Shown here: positions 18,363 through 28,779 of the stretch, piece by piece
Position numbering within the stretch: position 1 is the first letter of the stretch
Layout: each line of letters begins with the position of its first letter
Assembly (NCBI GenBank): GCA_963714405.1
Contig: CAVQOH010000006.1
Span: 62,001 to 126,000, forward strand
Direction: 5' to 3'
DNA from: JAZGGS01 sp963714405
Lineage (GTDB): Bacteria; Bacteroidota; Ignavibacteria; Ignavibacteriales; Ignavibacteriaceae
Length of the DNA: 64,000 nucleotides
Notes under the pieces: generated by a model
Told to the model about the DNA's origin: nothing
Database searches by the model: none
The model's input: the letters and a program-made list of their open reading frames with translations, nothing else
Program-made: the position numbers and the translations under genes

Positions 18363-19380
18363 TTACTGTTCTATATCAAATATATTAACTTTTAATCCTT
18401 CAGTACAATTAACACACATATCAACTGATTTTCTGTCGCTTAGAATTCTATTCCTGAAATTGATTATACTTTTCAGAATTCCATACATCGGAAAAACTAT
18501 TGCCATTTAATATTCCAAGTTCAAAATCAGCATCTTTATCAAAACAGCAAGGTACAACTCTGCCATCCCAGGTAATTACAGAAGTGCGCCACAATGCAAA
18601 ACAATGATCTTTTAACTTATTCTTTATTTTAAATGAACCATTTTCAACTATGTATCTTCTGTACTTTTTGTTTTTCGGTAAAAACCTAATCGCATTTTCA
18701 TAAGAAGAAATCTGCATAGTTTTAAAAACAACTTTATCAACCCCAACTTCTTTACCATAATTTAAAACTTCATCTAATTGATGTTCATTTTGTTTCATCA
18801 CAATAAATTGAAATTCAATAAATGGTTTTTTCAATTTTAATTCATTTTTTCTTTTTACAAGAATTCTTAATCCATTGTCTGCTTGTTCGAATGTTCCACC
18901 AACACGGTAGTTCTGATAACTTTCTTCATCAAGTCCATCAACGGAATAAATCAATTTATCAGGTGCATTTTCTAAAATTGAGTCAACGTTATGCTTATTG
19001 ATAAAATGCCCATTAGTGCTTATGGATATATAAACATTCTTACTCTGTGCATAAATAATCATCTGTGATAGCTGTTTATTTATAAACGGTTCTCCCTGAA
19101 AGAATAATTGTACATAGAATCCTGATTTGTAAATTTCATCAATCAACTCTTTAAAATTTTCGAAACTCAATAATCCAAGAGGTCTTGTCAGTGTTCCCAA
19201 ACCTGACGGACATTCCGGACATTTAAGATTACAATGATTCGTTGGCTCAATGGAATACGAAATAGGCAAACCCCACACAATTGCTTTCTGTGTGAATTTT
19301 GATATTGTAAACGATAAAAGAATTTTAAAAACATTCAAAATTCTTTTAAGTGTAATGTATTTGAAGAAGTTAATTTCCAA
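18363..19380 (-). CDS. Radical SAM/SPASM protein, frameshifted near its 3' end
   Basis: Residues 50-57 hold the CNLKCPEC (CX3CX2C) motif that binds the catalytic 4Fe-4S cluster. A SPASM-like region follows ('HCFALWRTSVITWDGRVVPCCFDKDA'). The frame stops at 18448 after 'SEKYNQFQE', but one base removed near 18455-18462 restores 'NRILSDRKSVDMCVNCTEG' and runs to a stop at 18363. That gives about 338 residues with the two missing SPASM cysteines, and ends 8 bp before the next gene. The 1018-bp span is 3n+1, which agrees with one inserted base. Substrate unknown; it probably works in the glycolipid/glycan operon with the flippase and GT2. Confidence 0.8.
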
Positions 19381-19547
19381 GTCACAAAAATATAATTATC
19401 ATATTAAGATAAAGATATTCTGAATATTTTTAACGAAATAATTCTAATTTGATTTATAGATTGCCTATAAATGATTCAATAAATCATTGTAAGGCGTTCA
19501 TCTTTTTTATACATTTAGCCGTTATAATTCCATTTAAAGGAGAAAAG

Positions 19548-21177
19548 ATGTTTATCAATTTTAGTGATATTCCAGGGCATTATAACTTGTTCCTGGATTA
19601 CCTTTATGAATTTGATAATGTAAAAAAATATTTCAATCATGATTTTCGCGATAAAGAAAACTATTTAAAGGTTTTTAAAAGCATTACCGAGTCATCCGAT
19701 GATATCAATCAAAAAGTTTCTGGAATAATTAATGACCAATATTCTGATTTAAGTGTTTCCGATAAAACAAAAATTAATATACAGCAATTAGCAAATAAAA
19801 GTACTCTTGCTATTGTAACTGGACAACAGTTGGGAATTATGGGTGGTCCACTTTACACATTTCATAAAATTATTACCGCAATAAAACTTAGTAATCAGCT
19901 TTCTGAGCGTTATGATGATTACAACTTTGTTCCGATTTTTTGGCTCGAAGGTGATGATCATGATTTTAATGAAGTACGTTCTATTCAATTGATTAACGAT
20001 AATAATAATGTTGAAAAAATTAGTTATGGAGAGGAAAGCAGAGAAGATGATGCAAAAGAAAGCGTTGGATTTCTGCAACTTGATGATAGAATAAATAATT
20101 TTTTTAACAAGTTAAATTCATTGCTACGGGATACTGAATTTAAACAACCCTTGCTTGAGAATCTAAAAGAGTGCTACGCGTCCGGTAATTCAATTAAAAA
20201 TGGCTTTAGAAAATTATTGCACTCAATTTTTGATCAGTATGGATTAGTGATGATCGATCCGCAAGATAAAAAATTAAAAGAATTACTTAAACCACTTTTT
20301 AAAAAAGAAATTGAGGAGTTTAGAAACTATACTGATAAACTTGTCCATTCAAGCGCAGAACTTGAAGAAATTTATCATGCACAGGTGAAAGTAAAACCTG
20401 TTAACTTATTTCTTAATTTAGATAATGCAAGATATTCAATTGAGCCGGTTGAAAATCATTTTCGGCTTAAAAGAAAGAGAAAAACTTTTACGCGAGATGA
20501 GCTTCTGGAAATTGTTGATAAGGAACCTGAAAGGATAAGTCCTAATGTACTATTAAGACCTATTTGCCAGGATTACTTGCTGCCTACAGCATTTTACGTA
20601 GCAGGACCAAGCGAAATTTCTTACTTCGCACAAATAAAAGCGTTGTACTCGGTTTTTAAAATTTCACCGCCAATTGTTTATCCAAGATCATCAGCAACTT
20701 ATGTTGAAAAATCAATTTCAAAAACTTTGGATAAGTACTCTATTTCTATTAATGATTTATTTATTGATATTGAAATTGTAAAAGAAAAGGGTGATTGATT
20801 CGATTTCTGAAACTTCACTTGAAAAAGTTTTTTCTGAAGTGGAAAACGAAATTGAACTTTCTTTTGACAGGTTAAAGGAGATTTTATTTGAACTTGATCG
20901 GCAAACAGCAGATTCCAGTAAAAAATACAAGGATAAGATCATTAATTCACTTCACGAACTTAAGGGCAAAGCTGAGAAAACACAGCAGAAAAAATATGAG
21001 GTTACATTAAGGCAAATTGATAGAGCCGCAATAAATCTCTATCCAAATTCAAATTTGCAGGAACGAGAACTAAACTTTATTAATTTTACAAACAAGTATG
21101 GGACGGATTTTATCAATTTTATTTTTAAGAATCTCAAGATTAATAAATTTGAGCATCAGATAATTGAATTGCTATAA
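19548..21177 (+). CDS. bshC: Putative cysteine ligase BshC (bacillithiol synthesis), one frameshift
   Basis: BshC adds cysteine to GlcN-malate in bacillithiol synthesis. The ATG at 19548 has AAAGGAG upstream and starts 'MFINFSDIPGHYNLFLDYL'; the longer TTG frame from 19449 adds an implausible hydrophobic leader. Core motifs are 'TGQQLGIMGGPLYTFHKIITA' near 85-105, 'FWLEGDDHDFNEV' near 130 and 'RPICQDYLLPTAFYVAGPSEISY' near 340. The frame breaks near 20788 in 'AAAAGGGTG'; removing one G joins it to 'VIDSISETSLEKVFSE' and the C-terminal coiled coil ending at 21177. The joined length, about 542, is normal for BshC. Confidence 0.88.
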
Positions 21178-22458
21178 TTAAATGGTAATCGATTTAAGTT
21201 GTTCTACAAAATTTGGATTAGAAACAGAAACACATTCAAATCCATCTACTTTTCCACCATCCTCCAGCAGACATGACAGAATGCCAAATGCCATAGCAAT
21301 TCTGTGATCACCGAAACTTTTAAATATCGGTCTTTCATTTTTTATAACACCTGAAAATTTAAATCCATCATTATATTCTTCAACATTTAATCCAAGTTTC
21401 TTTAAGTTGTAGCAAATTGCTTTTATTCTATCCGTTTCTTTAAGTCTGAGTTCTTGTGCATTTCTAATTTCAAAATCACCTTCAGCAAATACACCTGCAA
21501 TTGTTAATGCTGGAATTTCATCTATTATATTTGGAAGTAGCTCATTTTTTATGGCAACATTTTTAAGTTTATTAGACTCTATTTTCAATTCTCCTAAAGG
21601 TTCTGTATCAAATTTCTTCTCCTCGTTAATCGTGATCCCTGCTCCCATTTCATTCAGAATATTAATTAAGCCTGTTCTAGTGGGATTAGTAGATACATTT
21701 CTAATTAATATCCTACCCTTTCTAACAAGTACTCCCAAAATGATAAAAAAAGAGCCAATGGAGATGTCACCTGGAATAAAATACTTTTGGGGATTCGGAT
21801 AACTTCTTTTAGAAACAGAGATTACAGTTTTTAGCCTATCCTTCTCCAATGGCAGTTTAAGTAATCTTTCTGTGTGATCTCTTGTGATTGCTCGCTCTAT
21901 AATTCTGCTAGAGTTATCAAAATGCAATCCAGCTAAGATTAGAGAACCCTTAACCTGGGCACTTGGATAAATCATTTCATATTCAAAATTTTTCACAGCA
22001 CCTGAGTACCTGATTTCAATAGGAAGAGTATTTTTAGGTGTTCCGCTAATTCGTGCTCCCATTATGTTAAGTGGTTCAATAATACGCAGCATTGGTCTCT
22101 TGGAAAGTGATCTATCACCCACTATTTTTGAGTCGAAATTTTGTACAGATAAAACTCCGCACATTAACCTGGCAGTTGTACCGGAATTTCCCGCATTAAG
22201 TGCTTTGAGAGGTTTTTTAAAACCTTTAAATCCATTACCAATAATTGTTACTTCATTTTTTTTTCTTGTAATTTGGATTCCAATTTGCTGAAGACAGGAT
22301 ATTGTTGAATTAATATCATCACTGTCAGGAAGGTTAACTATTTGAGACTTACCATTTGCAAGTGCAGAGAAAATTAAAGCACGATGAGATATTGATTTAT
22401 CCCCTGGAAGAACTAGTAAACCATCAACTTTTTCAATTTTACTAAAATTTTGAATCAT
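21178..22458 (-). CDS. aroA: 3-phosphoshikimate 1-carboxyvinyltransferase (EPSP synthase)
   Basis: A complete 426-residue AroA. 'LPGDKSISHRALIFSALA' is at 17-35, 'NAGNSGTTARLMCGVL' at about 88-103, 'DRSLSKRPM' at 117-125, and 'RLKETDRIKA' plus 'FGDHRIAMAF' mark the C-terminal PEP-binding part. It joins shikimate-3-phosphate and PEP in the chorismate pathway. Its stop codon directly abuts that of convergent bshC, leaving no room for a terminator. It is 9 bp downstream of trmH and probably cotranscribed with it. Confidence 0.95.
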   Translation of the reverse strand: MIQNFSKIEKVDGLLVLPGDKSISHRALIFSALANGKSQIVNLPDSDDINSTISCLQQIGIQITRKKNEVTIIGNGFKGFKKPLKALNAGNSGTTARLMCGVLSVQNFDSKIVGDRSLSKRPMLRIIEPLNIMGARISGTPKNTLPIEIRYSGAVKNFEYEMIYPSAQVKGSLILAGLHFDNSSRIIERAITRDHTERLLKLPLEKDRLKTVISVSKRSYPNPQKYFIPGDISIGSFFIILGVLVRKGRILIRNVSTNPTRTGLINILNEMGAGITINEEKKFDTEPLGELKIESNKLKNVAIKNELLPNIIDEIPALTIAGVFAEGDFEIRNAQELRLKETDRIKAICYNLKKLGLNVEEYNDGFKFSGVIKNERPIFKSFGDHRIAMAFGILSCLLEDGGKVDGFECVSVSNPNFVEQLKSITI

Positions 22459-22467
22459 GTTGCATTT

Positions 22468-23058
22468 TTATTTTTTGCTCCATTCATCAAACCATTGCTT
22501 AAGACTCTCTCTACTCAGTTCGCTTATATTATACATACCTTTTTTTGTTCGCTGCCTGAGAGCTTCATAAATAATTATTGCAGCGGAAACAGAAACATTT
22601 AAACTTTGTACCATTCCAAACATAGGTATGCAAAATATTTCATCAGCCAAATCACAAGCTTCCGTGGAAATGCCGCGATGTTCATTACCTAAAACTACTG
22701 CTGATTTTTTTGTGAAATCCAGGTTGTAAAGATCTTTGCAATCCCTTGAAATTGATGATGCATATATTTTAAATCCTTCTATACGTAGCTGCTTATAACA
22801 TTCTTCAACAGTTCTGAATTTTTCTTTTTCTATCCATTTATATGCAGAAGCTGATGATTTCTTTCCGATTTTCGGAAATGTCTCACTATTATATAATAGT
22901 GAAACTTTAGGAATCCCGGCGGCATCACAGGTTCTAAATATAGCACTCACGTTATGAGGATCATGAATGTTCTCTAAAACAATTTTAATTGATGGCTGCC
23001 TTTTGGATATAACAGCTTTAATTTTTTCAAGACGTTTTTCCGTTCTTGATTGCGTCAA
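22468..23058 (-). CDS. trmH: tRNA/rRNA 2'-O-ribose methyltransferase, TrmH-like (SpoU family)
   Basis: A 196-residue SPOUT methyltransferase. Motif 1 'LENIHDPHNVSAIFRTCDAAG' lies at about 28-48, motif 2 'VVLGNEHRGIS' at about 118-128, and motif 3 'IPMFGMVQSLNVSVSAAIIIYEA' at about 140-163. Together these form the SAM-binding knot and include the catalytic Arg of 'FRTCDA'. The length and N-terminal 'KRLEKIKAVISKRQPSIKIVLENIHDPHN' fit TrmH (Gm18 of tRNA). The start is TTG at 23058, with GGTGA upstream, overlapping the HicB-like gene by 4 bp. Confidence 0.88.
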   Translation of the reverse strand: MTQSRTEKRLEKIKAVISKRQPSIKIVLENIHDPHNVSAIFRTCDAAGIPKVSLLYNSETFPKIGKKSSASAYKWIEKEKFRTVEECYKQLRIEGFKIYASSISRDCKDLYNLDFTKKSAVVLGNEHRGISTEACDLADEIFCIPMFGMVQSLNVSVSAAIIIYEALRQRTKKGMYNISELSRESLKQWFDEWSKK

Positions 23059-23285
23059 TTATCACCTTTATTGAATACTAATTTGTAGGTTGATATATTT
23101 TTTGTACGTCTTGCTTTATCAAGCTTGAATTTTCCACTATTCACGTTGAGATAAAATGAGGCAAGTTCGAGAATTTTCTTCAAAACAGTATCTTCATCAT
23201 GCGCCCAACTCTCACAACCAACTAAAGAGGGAATTTCTGCAGTATATCCATCATTCGTTTTAATTACAATAATATCCAAAATCAT
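23055..23285 (-). CDS. Small HicB-like domain protein, orphan
   Basis: The 76-residue frame from an ATG at 23285 reads 'DGYTAEIPSLVGCESWAHDEDTVLKKILELASFYL', the HicB antitoxin-type fold: Y.A.IP.L.GC..., then an amphipathic helix. In the raw sequence it is fused to the C-terminus of deoC by a frameshift, but deoC most likely ends at 23329 and this is a separate gene. No HicA partner or DNA-binding tail is nearby, so it is probably not a toxin-antitoxin pair. It overlaps trmH by 4 bp and belongs to the same operon. Function unknown. Confidence 0.6.
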   Translation of the reverse strand: MILDIIVIKTNDGYTAEIPSLVGCESWAHDEDTVLKKILELASFYLNVNSGKFKLDKARRTKNISTYKLVFNKGDN

Positions 23286-23328
23286 TTTGGGAAATTTGTT
23301 TAATTGAAGAATTAGTATTGTGATAATC

Positions 23329-24178
23329 TTATTCACGGTTACAATTTTAACACTTGCACTTGCACCAATTCTATCTGCTCCCGAGGCAATCATAGCTTCA
23401 GCATCCTCTTTTGATTTAATACCACCTGATGCCTTTACACCAATATCTCTTCCAACAACATATTTCATCAATGCAACATCTGCAACAGTTGCACCGCCTT
23501 TACTGAATCCTGTTGAAGTTTTTACAAAATCAGCCCCAGCATTTTTGCAGATGAGGCATGCTTTTACTTTTTCCTCATCATTAAGGAGTGCTGTTTCAAT
23601 AATAACTTTGCAAATAACATTATTTTTCTTAGCTACATTCACAACTTCACTAACGTCTTTTATAACATATTCATAATCCCCCTGTTTCAACCTGCCAACA
23701 TTTAAAACCATATCAATTTCAGTTGCACCATTACTTATAGCTTGTTCCGTTTCAAAACGTTTTACTTCAGTAGTTGTGGAGCCGAGTGGAAATCCAACAA
23801 CAGTACAGACTCTTACATTTGTTCCCCTTAATAGCTCACTGCAAAGAGATACATAACCCGGATTTATACAAACTGATGCGAAGGAATATTCTTTAGCTTC
23901 AATGCACAAAGCTCTTTAATCGCATTTGGTGTAGCATCAGGTTTGAGAAGTGTATGATCAATTTTGGACGCAATATTTTTATCTTTAATTGAATTACCCA
24001 CACCCTGTCCAGCTGCTATTCTTGAGGCACCTACATCAACAATATTTCTAACAGCTTTTGGTTGAGTTAATACATTAGTTTCCCAACCGCGGCAGGAATC
24101 TCCATGACAATAATAATCAGTTAACACTTTTTCCAAAAAATCATGTGGAATTTTTTCATCAGATATTTTATCGTTCAT
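23329..24178 (-). CDS. deoC: Deoxyribose-phosphate aldolase, frameshifted
   Basis: DeoC cleaves 2-deoxyribose-5-phosphate to glyceraldehyde-3-phosphate and acetaldehyde. The N-terminal part (24178 down to about 23905) carries 'IASKIDHTLLKPDATPNAIKELC'. The frame then shifts near 23900 and continues 'IEAKEYSFASVCINPGYVSLC', 'VGFPLGSTTTEVKRFE', 'EIDMVLNVGRLKQGDY', 'CKVIIETALL' and 'DFVKTSTGFSKGGAT' with the Schiff-base Lys. A second single-base loss near 23336 hides the natural end: 'VKIVTGE-stop' is restored by adding one G. The ATG overlaps the stop of folD. Both breaks are probably consensus errors. Confidence 0.82.
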
Positions 24179-25062
24179 TTTTGTTCACCATATTTTATGA
24201 AAGCTTCATAAGTGTTTTTTAAGAGCATGGCAATTGTCATCGGTCCTACTCCACCGGGAACTGGTGTAATGTAGGAAGCTTTTTCAGATACTTCATCAAA
24301 TTTAACATCACCCGTAACACGGTAACCTCTAGGTTTTGAAGAATCATCAACCCTATTTATTCCAACATCAATAACTGCAACGCCTTCTTTAACCATATCT
24401 GCTTTAACAAATTCAGGAGAACCAATAGCAGCAACTAAGAATATCTGCCTGTGATGTATAATCAGAAATATTTTTAGCAGCAGAATGGCAGATTGTTACG
24501 ATTGAATTTGCATATTCTTTTTTCTGCAGCATTATATTTGCAATCGGTTTTCCCACAATATTGCTTCTTCCAAGTACCACAAGATGTTTTCCTTTTGTTT
24601 CAATCTTATATCTTTTCAGTAATTCCTGTATACCGGCAGGAGTGCATGAACGGAATGCATCTTTTCCAATTACAAGATTACCAACGCTAACAGGATGAAA
24701 TCCATCTACATCCTTTTTTGGTGATATTGCTTCAATAACTTTATCTTCATCAATATGTTTTGGAAGAGGTAATTGAACCAGTATTCCATGAAATTCGATT
24801 GTTGTTATTATATGATTCAATAAGTGAAAGAAGTGCACTTTCAGTAATTGATTTATCAGGAGTTTCAGTTTTAGTTAATATCCCAACCTCATCGCACGCT
24901 TTAGCTTTATTTCTAACATATATCTGTGAAGCAGGATCTTCTCCAACTAAGATTGCCACTAAACCGGGTACGCCTCTTACCCTCTTTCTTAAGTTTATCA
25001 ATATCTGTTTTTAGTTCTAAGCGAATATCTTGTGCAACTTTTTTTCCATCAATAATTATCAT
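24175..25062 (-). pseudogene. folD: FolD methylene-THF dehydrogenase/cyclohydrolase, broken by at least three frameshifts
   Basis: FolD interconverts methylene-, methenyl- and formyl-tetrahydrofolate. All expected pieces occur in order but in different frames. 'MIIIDGKKVAQDIR' starts at 25062 with AAGGAAAA upstream. 'VPGLVAILVGEDPASQIYVRNKAKAC' follows a shift near 24978. 'GILVQLPLPKHIDEDKVIEAISPKKDVDGFHP' follows one near 24805. 'VLGRSNIVGKPIANIML' precedes one near 24405, and 'YITPVPGGVGPMTIAMLLKNT' ends the gene. The total span is exactly 296 codons, so the indels cancel. The essential nature of folD makes true inactivation unlikely; sequence error is my preferred reading. Confidence 0.8.
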
Positions 25063-25091
25063 AAAGTTTTCCTTTATTAACCGATCATACT

Positions 25092-26099
25092 TTAACTTTC
25101 TATCTCCGCTAATTCATAATCATAAACAATATCATACCTTTCTTTCAAATATTTTTTTATTTCATCATCTTTTAGAATCTCCTCTAAAAACGGATTTGAA
25201 TTTTGCCAGCCAGTTTTTCCGGTTTTTCTAAATCTTTCAAGTCTTCTGATTGATATTTCACAGAATACAGGATTAATATCTGACAGTATAACATTTTCTC
25301 TCAAGCTTTTCAGCAGCTAGCAAAGTTGTACCTGCGTGTGAGAAAAAATCAATTACTACATCATTTACAGCACTGCTTGCACTTACAATCCGTTCAATTG
25401 CTTTAAGAGGTTTTTGCGCAAAGCAACCATTTACATTTTCTTCCATCCTGTAAAATATTTGTTGAACATCCACCCAAACATTTCCTGCTCTGATAAATTC
25501 TGATTTACTTCGTTCAGTATTTTCAGTTTCTTTACCATTAACAGTTTTATAATAGCCCTTAAGAATTTTTGGAATATCTGTGTATCCTGCTTCAACATTA
25601 AATCCGGGATTACCTTTTACGTAGTAAAGAATTTCCTGTCGTATTGCCATCCAGTTTTTTTGCGTACCGTAACCACGCTGATTGCGCATTGTTATAAAAC
25701 TTTTCGAATTAAATTCTGAATCCTCCATCATTAACATAAATTGTGGTAACGGTTGAAAATGATTGTTCTGATCTGCTCCAAGCCATATGTACAGCGAAGA
25801 ATGACCATCAAGGCAACTGTTAGTAATATCAATCCATTCTTTACACCAGCTGATAAATTTATCCACTTTTCTTTTCCCAAACGCTACAAAGTTATAAGGA
25901 GGATCTTGTACTGCAAGTGCTGCTTTCTTTTTACCCATTAATTTTTTTATTGATATTCTATCAGCTGCATCAATACAGGCAACTTTATGTAAATTTTCAG
26001 GGTCTTCCCAAATTTTACCTTCTTTTAAACGGCAAAAAGGTAACAGTAAATGGTGCATTTCATCATCTAAATCAATCTTGGCAAGGGAGCATTCACCAT
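25092..26099 (-). CDS. DNA adenine/cytosine-N4 methyltransferase-like protein, frameshifted
   Basis: The catalytic motif IV 'VQDPPYNF' (near codon 60) and a late SAM-binding motif I 'VVIDFFSHAGTTLLAAEKLERK' give the beta-type order of N6A/N4C DNA methyltransferases. The frame stops after 'KCYTVRY'; dropping one base near 25292 restores 'SDINPVFCEISIRRLERF', the usual end of these enzymes, to the stop at 25092. Near 26090 the N-terminus also seems shifted: 'GECSLAKIDLDDEMHHLLLPFC' extends the frame back to an ATG near 26099. No restriction enzyme is nearby, so it would be an orphan methylase. Target sequence unknown. Confidence 0.72.
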
Positions 26100-26102
26100 A
26101 AT

Positions 26103-26912
26103 TTAATCTGCCGCTATTTTATTAAATTCAGGAAATATTATTCTTTCAATCGATTTTGTTTTACCTGTTTCATTATCAAGCTTTAAAAATACAGCACATA
26201 GGTGAACATTGTCTTTTGCGGCTTCATATTTTTGAGGTGTTTGATATAAAAATCTGTTAATTGCTGCTTGTGCTTTCATTCCTATTACAGAATCGTAGGG
26301 ACCTGTCATTCCAACATCCGTAATATACGATGTACCATTTTCCAAAATTCTTTCATCAGAAGTTTGAACATGTGTATGTGTTCCAATGAGTGCACTAATT
26401 TTCCCATCAAGATAGTAAACCCATTGCCTGTTTTTCTGCAGTTGCTTCTGCATGAAAATCAACAACAATCATTTTTGTTTCACTATTAAGTTTATTTAAC
26501 ACCCAATCTGCATGTTCTGAAGGGACAATCGATTGTTGGCATAAATGTTCTCCCCTGCAGATTTAGAACAGCAACTTTTCCTTTTTTTGTTTCAGCTATA
26601 AAATATCCATTGCCATAAGTTCCCTTTGGATAGTTTAATGGACGCAAAACACGTGGTTCACTTTTTAAATAATCCTGCGAAAGATGTTTATCCCATGTAT
26701 GATTTCCACCGGTTATAACATGAACGCCCAAATCAAATAAGAATTTTTCCTTCTTTACTTGTACAACCTTTTCCATCAGATGCATTTTCACCGTTGGCAA
26801 TAACGAGATCGGTTTTATATTTTTGAATTATTCCGGGAAGCCAAGTTTGGACAAGCTCCATACCCGGTTTTCCGATTATATCACCCACAAAAAGTATATT
26901 TATAGTAGCCAT
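26103..26912 (-). pseudogene. ymdB: YmdB-type metallophosphoesterase (cyclic nucleotide phosphodiesterase), broken by several frameshifts
   Basis: The pieces follow YmdB/TIGR00282 in order. 'INILFVGDIIGKPGMELVQTWLP' starts from ATG 26912, then 'VIANGENASDGKG', then after a shift near 26780 'LGVHVITGGNHTWDKH' and 'VAVLNLQGRTFMPTIDCPF'. After further shifts near 26500 come 'MIVVDFHAEAT' and 'ALIGTHTHVQTSDERILENGTSYITDVGMTGPYDSVIG', to 'FNKIAAD'. Metal ligands D (VGD), N (ANGEN), N-H (GGNHTWD) and H (DFHAE, GTHTH) are all present across frames. The span is exactly 270 codons, normal for the family. Consensus errors are more likely than real decay. Confidence 0.78.
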
Positions 26913-27042
26913 ATTTACCTAAATTATTCTGGTCAATATATTCAAAAATGAAGTAAATAAAAATAATTACAGCATTTTATGTAAGTTACAGATTCAAAAT
27001 TAATTGTTTTGATGGTTAAAATTTTTAGTGCAGATTAAAGTT

Positions 27043-28779
27043 AATGAAGAAATCAATCTCAGGCAATAAATTTATTAACGAAGCAGAATTTTCAGTTCTG
27101 GATGTTGAAACAACAGGCTTTAAATGCACGAAATAATCGTATAATTGAAATTGGAATTGTAAAAGTTAAAAATCTTAAGATTGAGGGTAAGTTTCATTCA
27201 ATGGTAAACCCAGGATGCAAGATACCTTATTTTATCAACACAATTTACAGGAATAACTGATGATGATTTGGCAGATGCACCCTTCTTTTCTGAAATAGCA
27301 GTTAAAATTGAAAAAATTATTGGCAATTCAATTATCTCAGCACATAATTTAAATTTTGATGATTCATTTTTGAAATATGAATTTTTCAGAACAGGAAGAG
27401 AACCGCTGACAAATGATAAAATCTGTACTTTAAAACTTGCACGCCGTCTATACCCGTCATTAAAAAGTAAATCACTTGCTTCAGTAATAAAATATTTAAA
27501 ATTAAAAAATTCAAGTGCTCACCGCGCACTTGCAGATGCGGAAGTAACGGCACGTGCATTAATTAAGATGATAAAAAAATTGCAAAAAGATGAAGGTATT
27601 ATCACAGTTGATGAATTATCCTCATTATCAAAGCAGATTTTCATCCGCCACAAAATCAATTAAAATTAAAAAAAGTCTCTCCAATGATGTTAACACTTTA
27701 CCAAATGCTCCAGGTATTTATTATTTTCTTAACAAAAAAAATGAAATAATTTATGTTGGGAAAGCAAAATCTCTTGGTGATAGAATAAAAACTTACTTTT
27801 CATCAACTGCTTCCAATAAAGCTAAAAAAATTATAAGACAATCTGCAAAACTAAAAACAGAAATTACAAACACAGAACTCACAGCACTATTAACTGAGGC
27901 TGAAACAATAAAGCTTGTAAATCCGAAACATAATGCACAACTTAAAAAATATGGTAATAAATATTTTATTTGCGTAAATAAAATTCACAGGTTATCCAAA
28001 AATGGAAATTTCAAATAAGTTTGATTTTGATGGGAATGATTACTTTGGTTTGTTTATTTCGCGAAAAAGAGCTGATAAAGTTATTGGAAATGATTGATAA
28101 AACTTTTTCTTTAAGAGAATGTACTGATAAGGAATTTTCAAAAAAGAAAAAATGTTTTCTTGCAGATATTGAACGATGCACTGCTCCTTGCGTGAAAAAG
28201 ACGACCCTGATTATGAGGATGAACTAGAAAAAGTTTATGAATTTCTTGAAGGAAAAAATCAAACAGCTCTTGAACCGGCTTGCTAAATAAGATGAAAGAT
28301 TATTCATCAAAACAAAAATATGAGAAAGCAGCAGAAGTTAAAGAACTTGTTGATTTAATTTTATCTCAAACTCATAAATCATCATTACTTTCTGAACCTG
28401 TAAATTCAGCAAATGTACTTTTTGAAATTTCAGAATCATTTTCAAAAGACTACCTTGCTTCTCATTTCGGGTAAACCTTACATAAAAACTTACATACACA
28501 GTAAAAATGGATTGTTTGAAGAAACATTAAATGATTATTTTTCAGGTACATTGAATTTAGACATAATGCCTACCGAGGAAGACCTGGAAAAAATGAAAAT
28601 TAGTTTAAACTGGCTGATAAAAAACAGGAATAAAGTTAGAATTTTTTATTTGAAGGACTTACAATTCAAAGGAAGAATTATACAGCTCAATATCAAGAAT
28701 TTCCAATACCGGCACTTCACCAGATGTTTCATATTATGATATAAATCATCTTGCAAACGGAGGAATTTTAGTTGAATAA
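27043..28779 (+). pseudogene. DEDDh exonuclease fused to GIY-YIG/UvrC-like nuclease, broken by about nine frameshifts
   Basis: Pieces in all three frames assemble to a protein of about 579 codons. An epsilon-type exonuclease comes first ('FSVLDVETTGF', 'RIIEIGIVKV', 'FTGITDDDLADAPFF', 'ISAHNLNFDDSFL', 'SAHRALADAEVTARALI'). A GIY-YIG domain follows ('NAPGIYYFLNKKNEIIYVGKAKSLGDRIKTYF', 'TEAETIKLVNPKHNAQLKKY'). A UvrC-like Cys-rich segment ('KCFLADIERCTAPC') and a UVR motif ('YSSKQKYEKAAEVKELVDLI') close it. This exonuclease-UvrC fusion is known in several phyla and is thought to act in DNA repair. Breaks occur near 27118, 27226, 27640, 28010, 28085, 28195, 28275, 28455 and 28665. Confidence 0.75.

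Noticed and set aside
19449..19547. Upstream TTG start for bshC
   Set aside because: It adds a hydrophobic leader unlike BshC, while the ATG at 19548 has AAAGGAG in front and starts the conserved domain.
23055..23909. A natural DeoC-HicB fusion protein
   Set aside because: A single missing G explains the fusion: DeoC would then end VKIVTGE-stop, and the HicB-like frame has its own ATG.
25092..26099. Restriction-modification system around the DNA methyltransferase
   Set aside because: Neighbours are folD and ymdB; no endonuclease or specificity gene is present.
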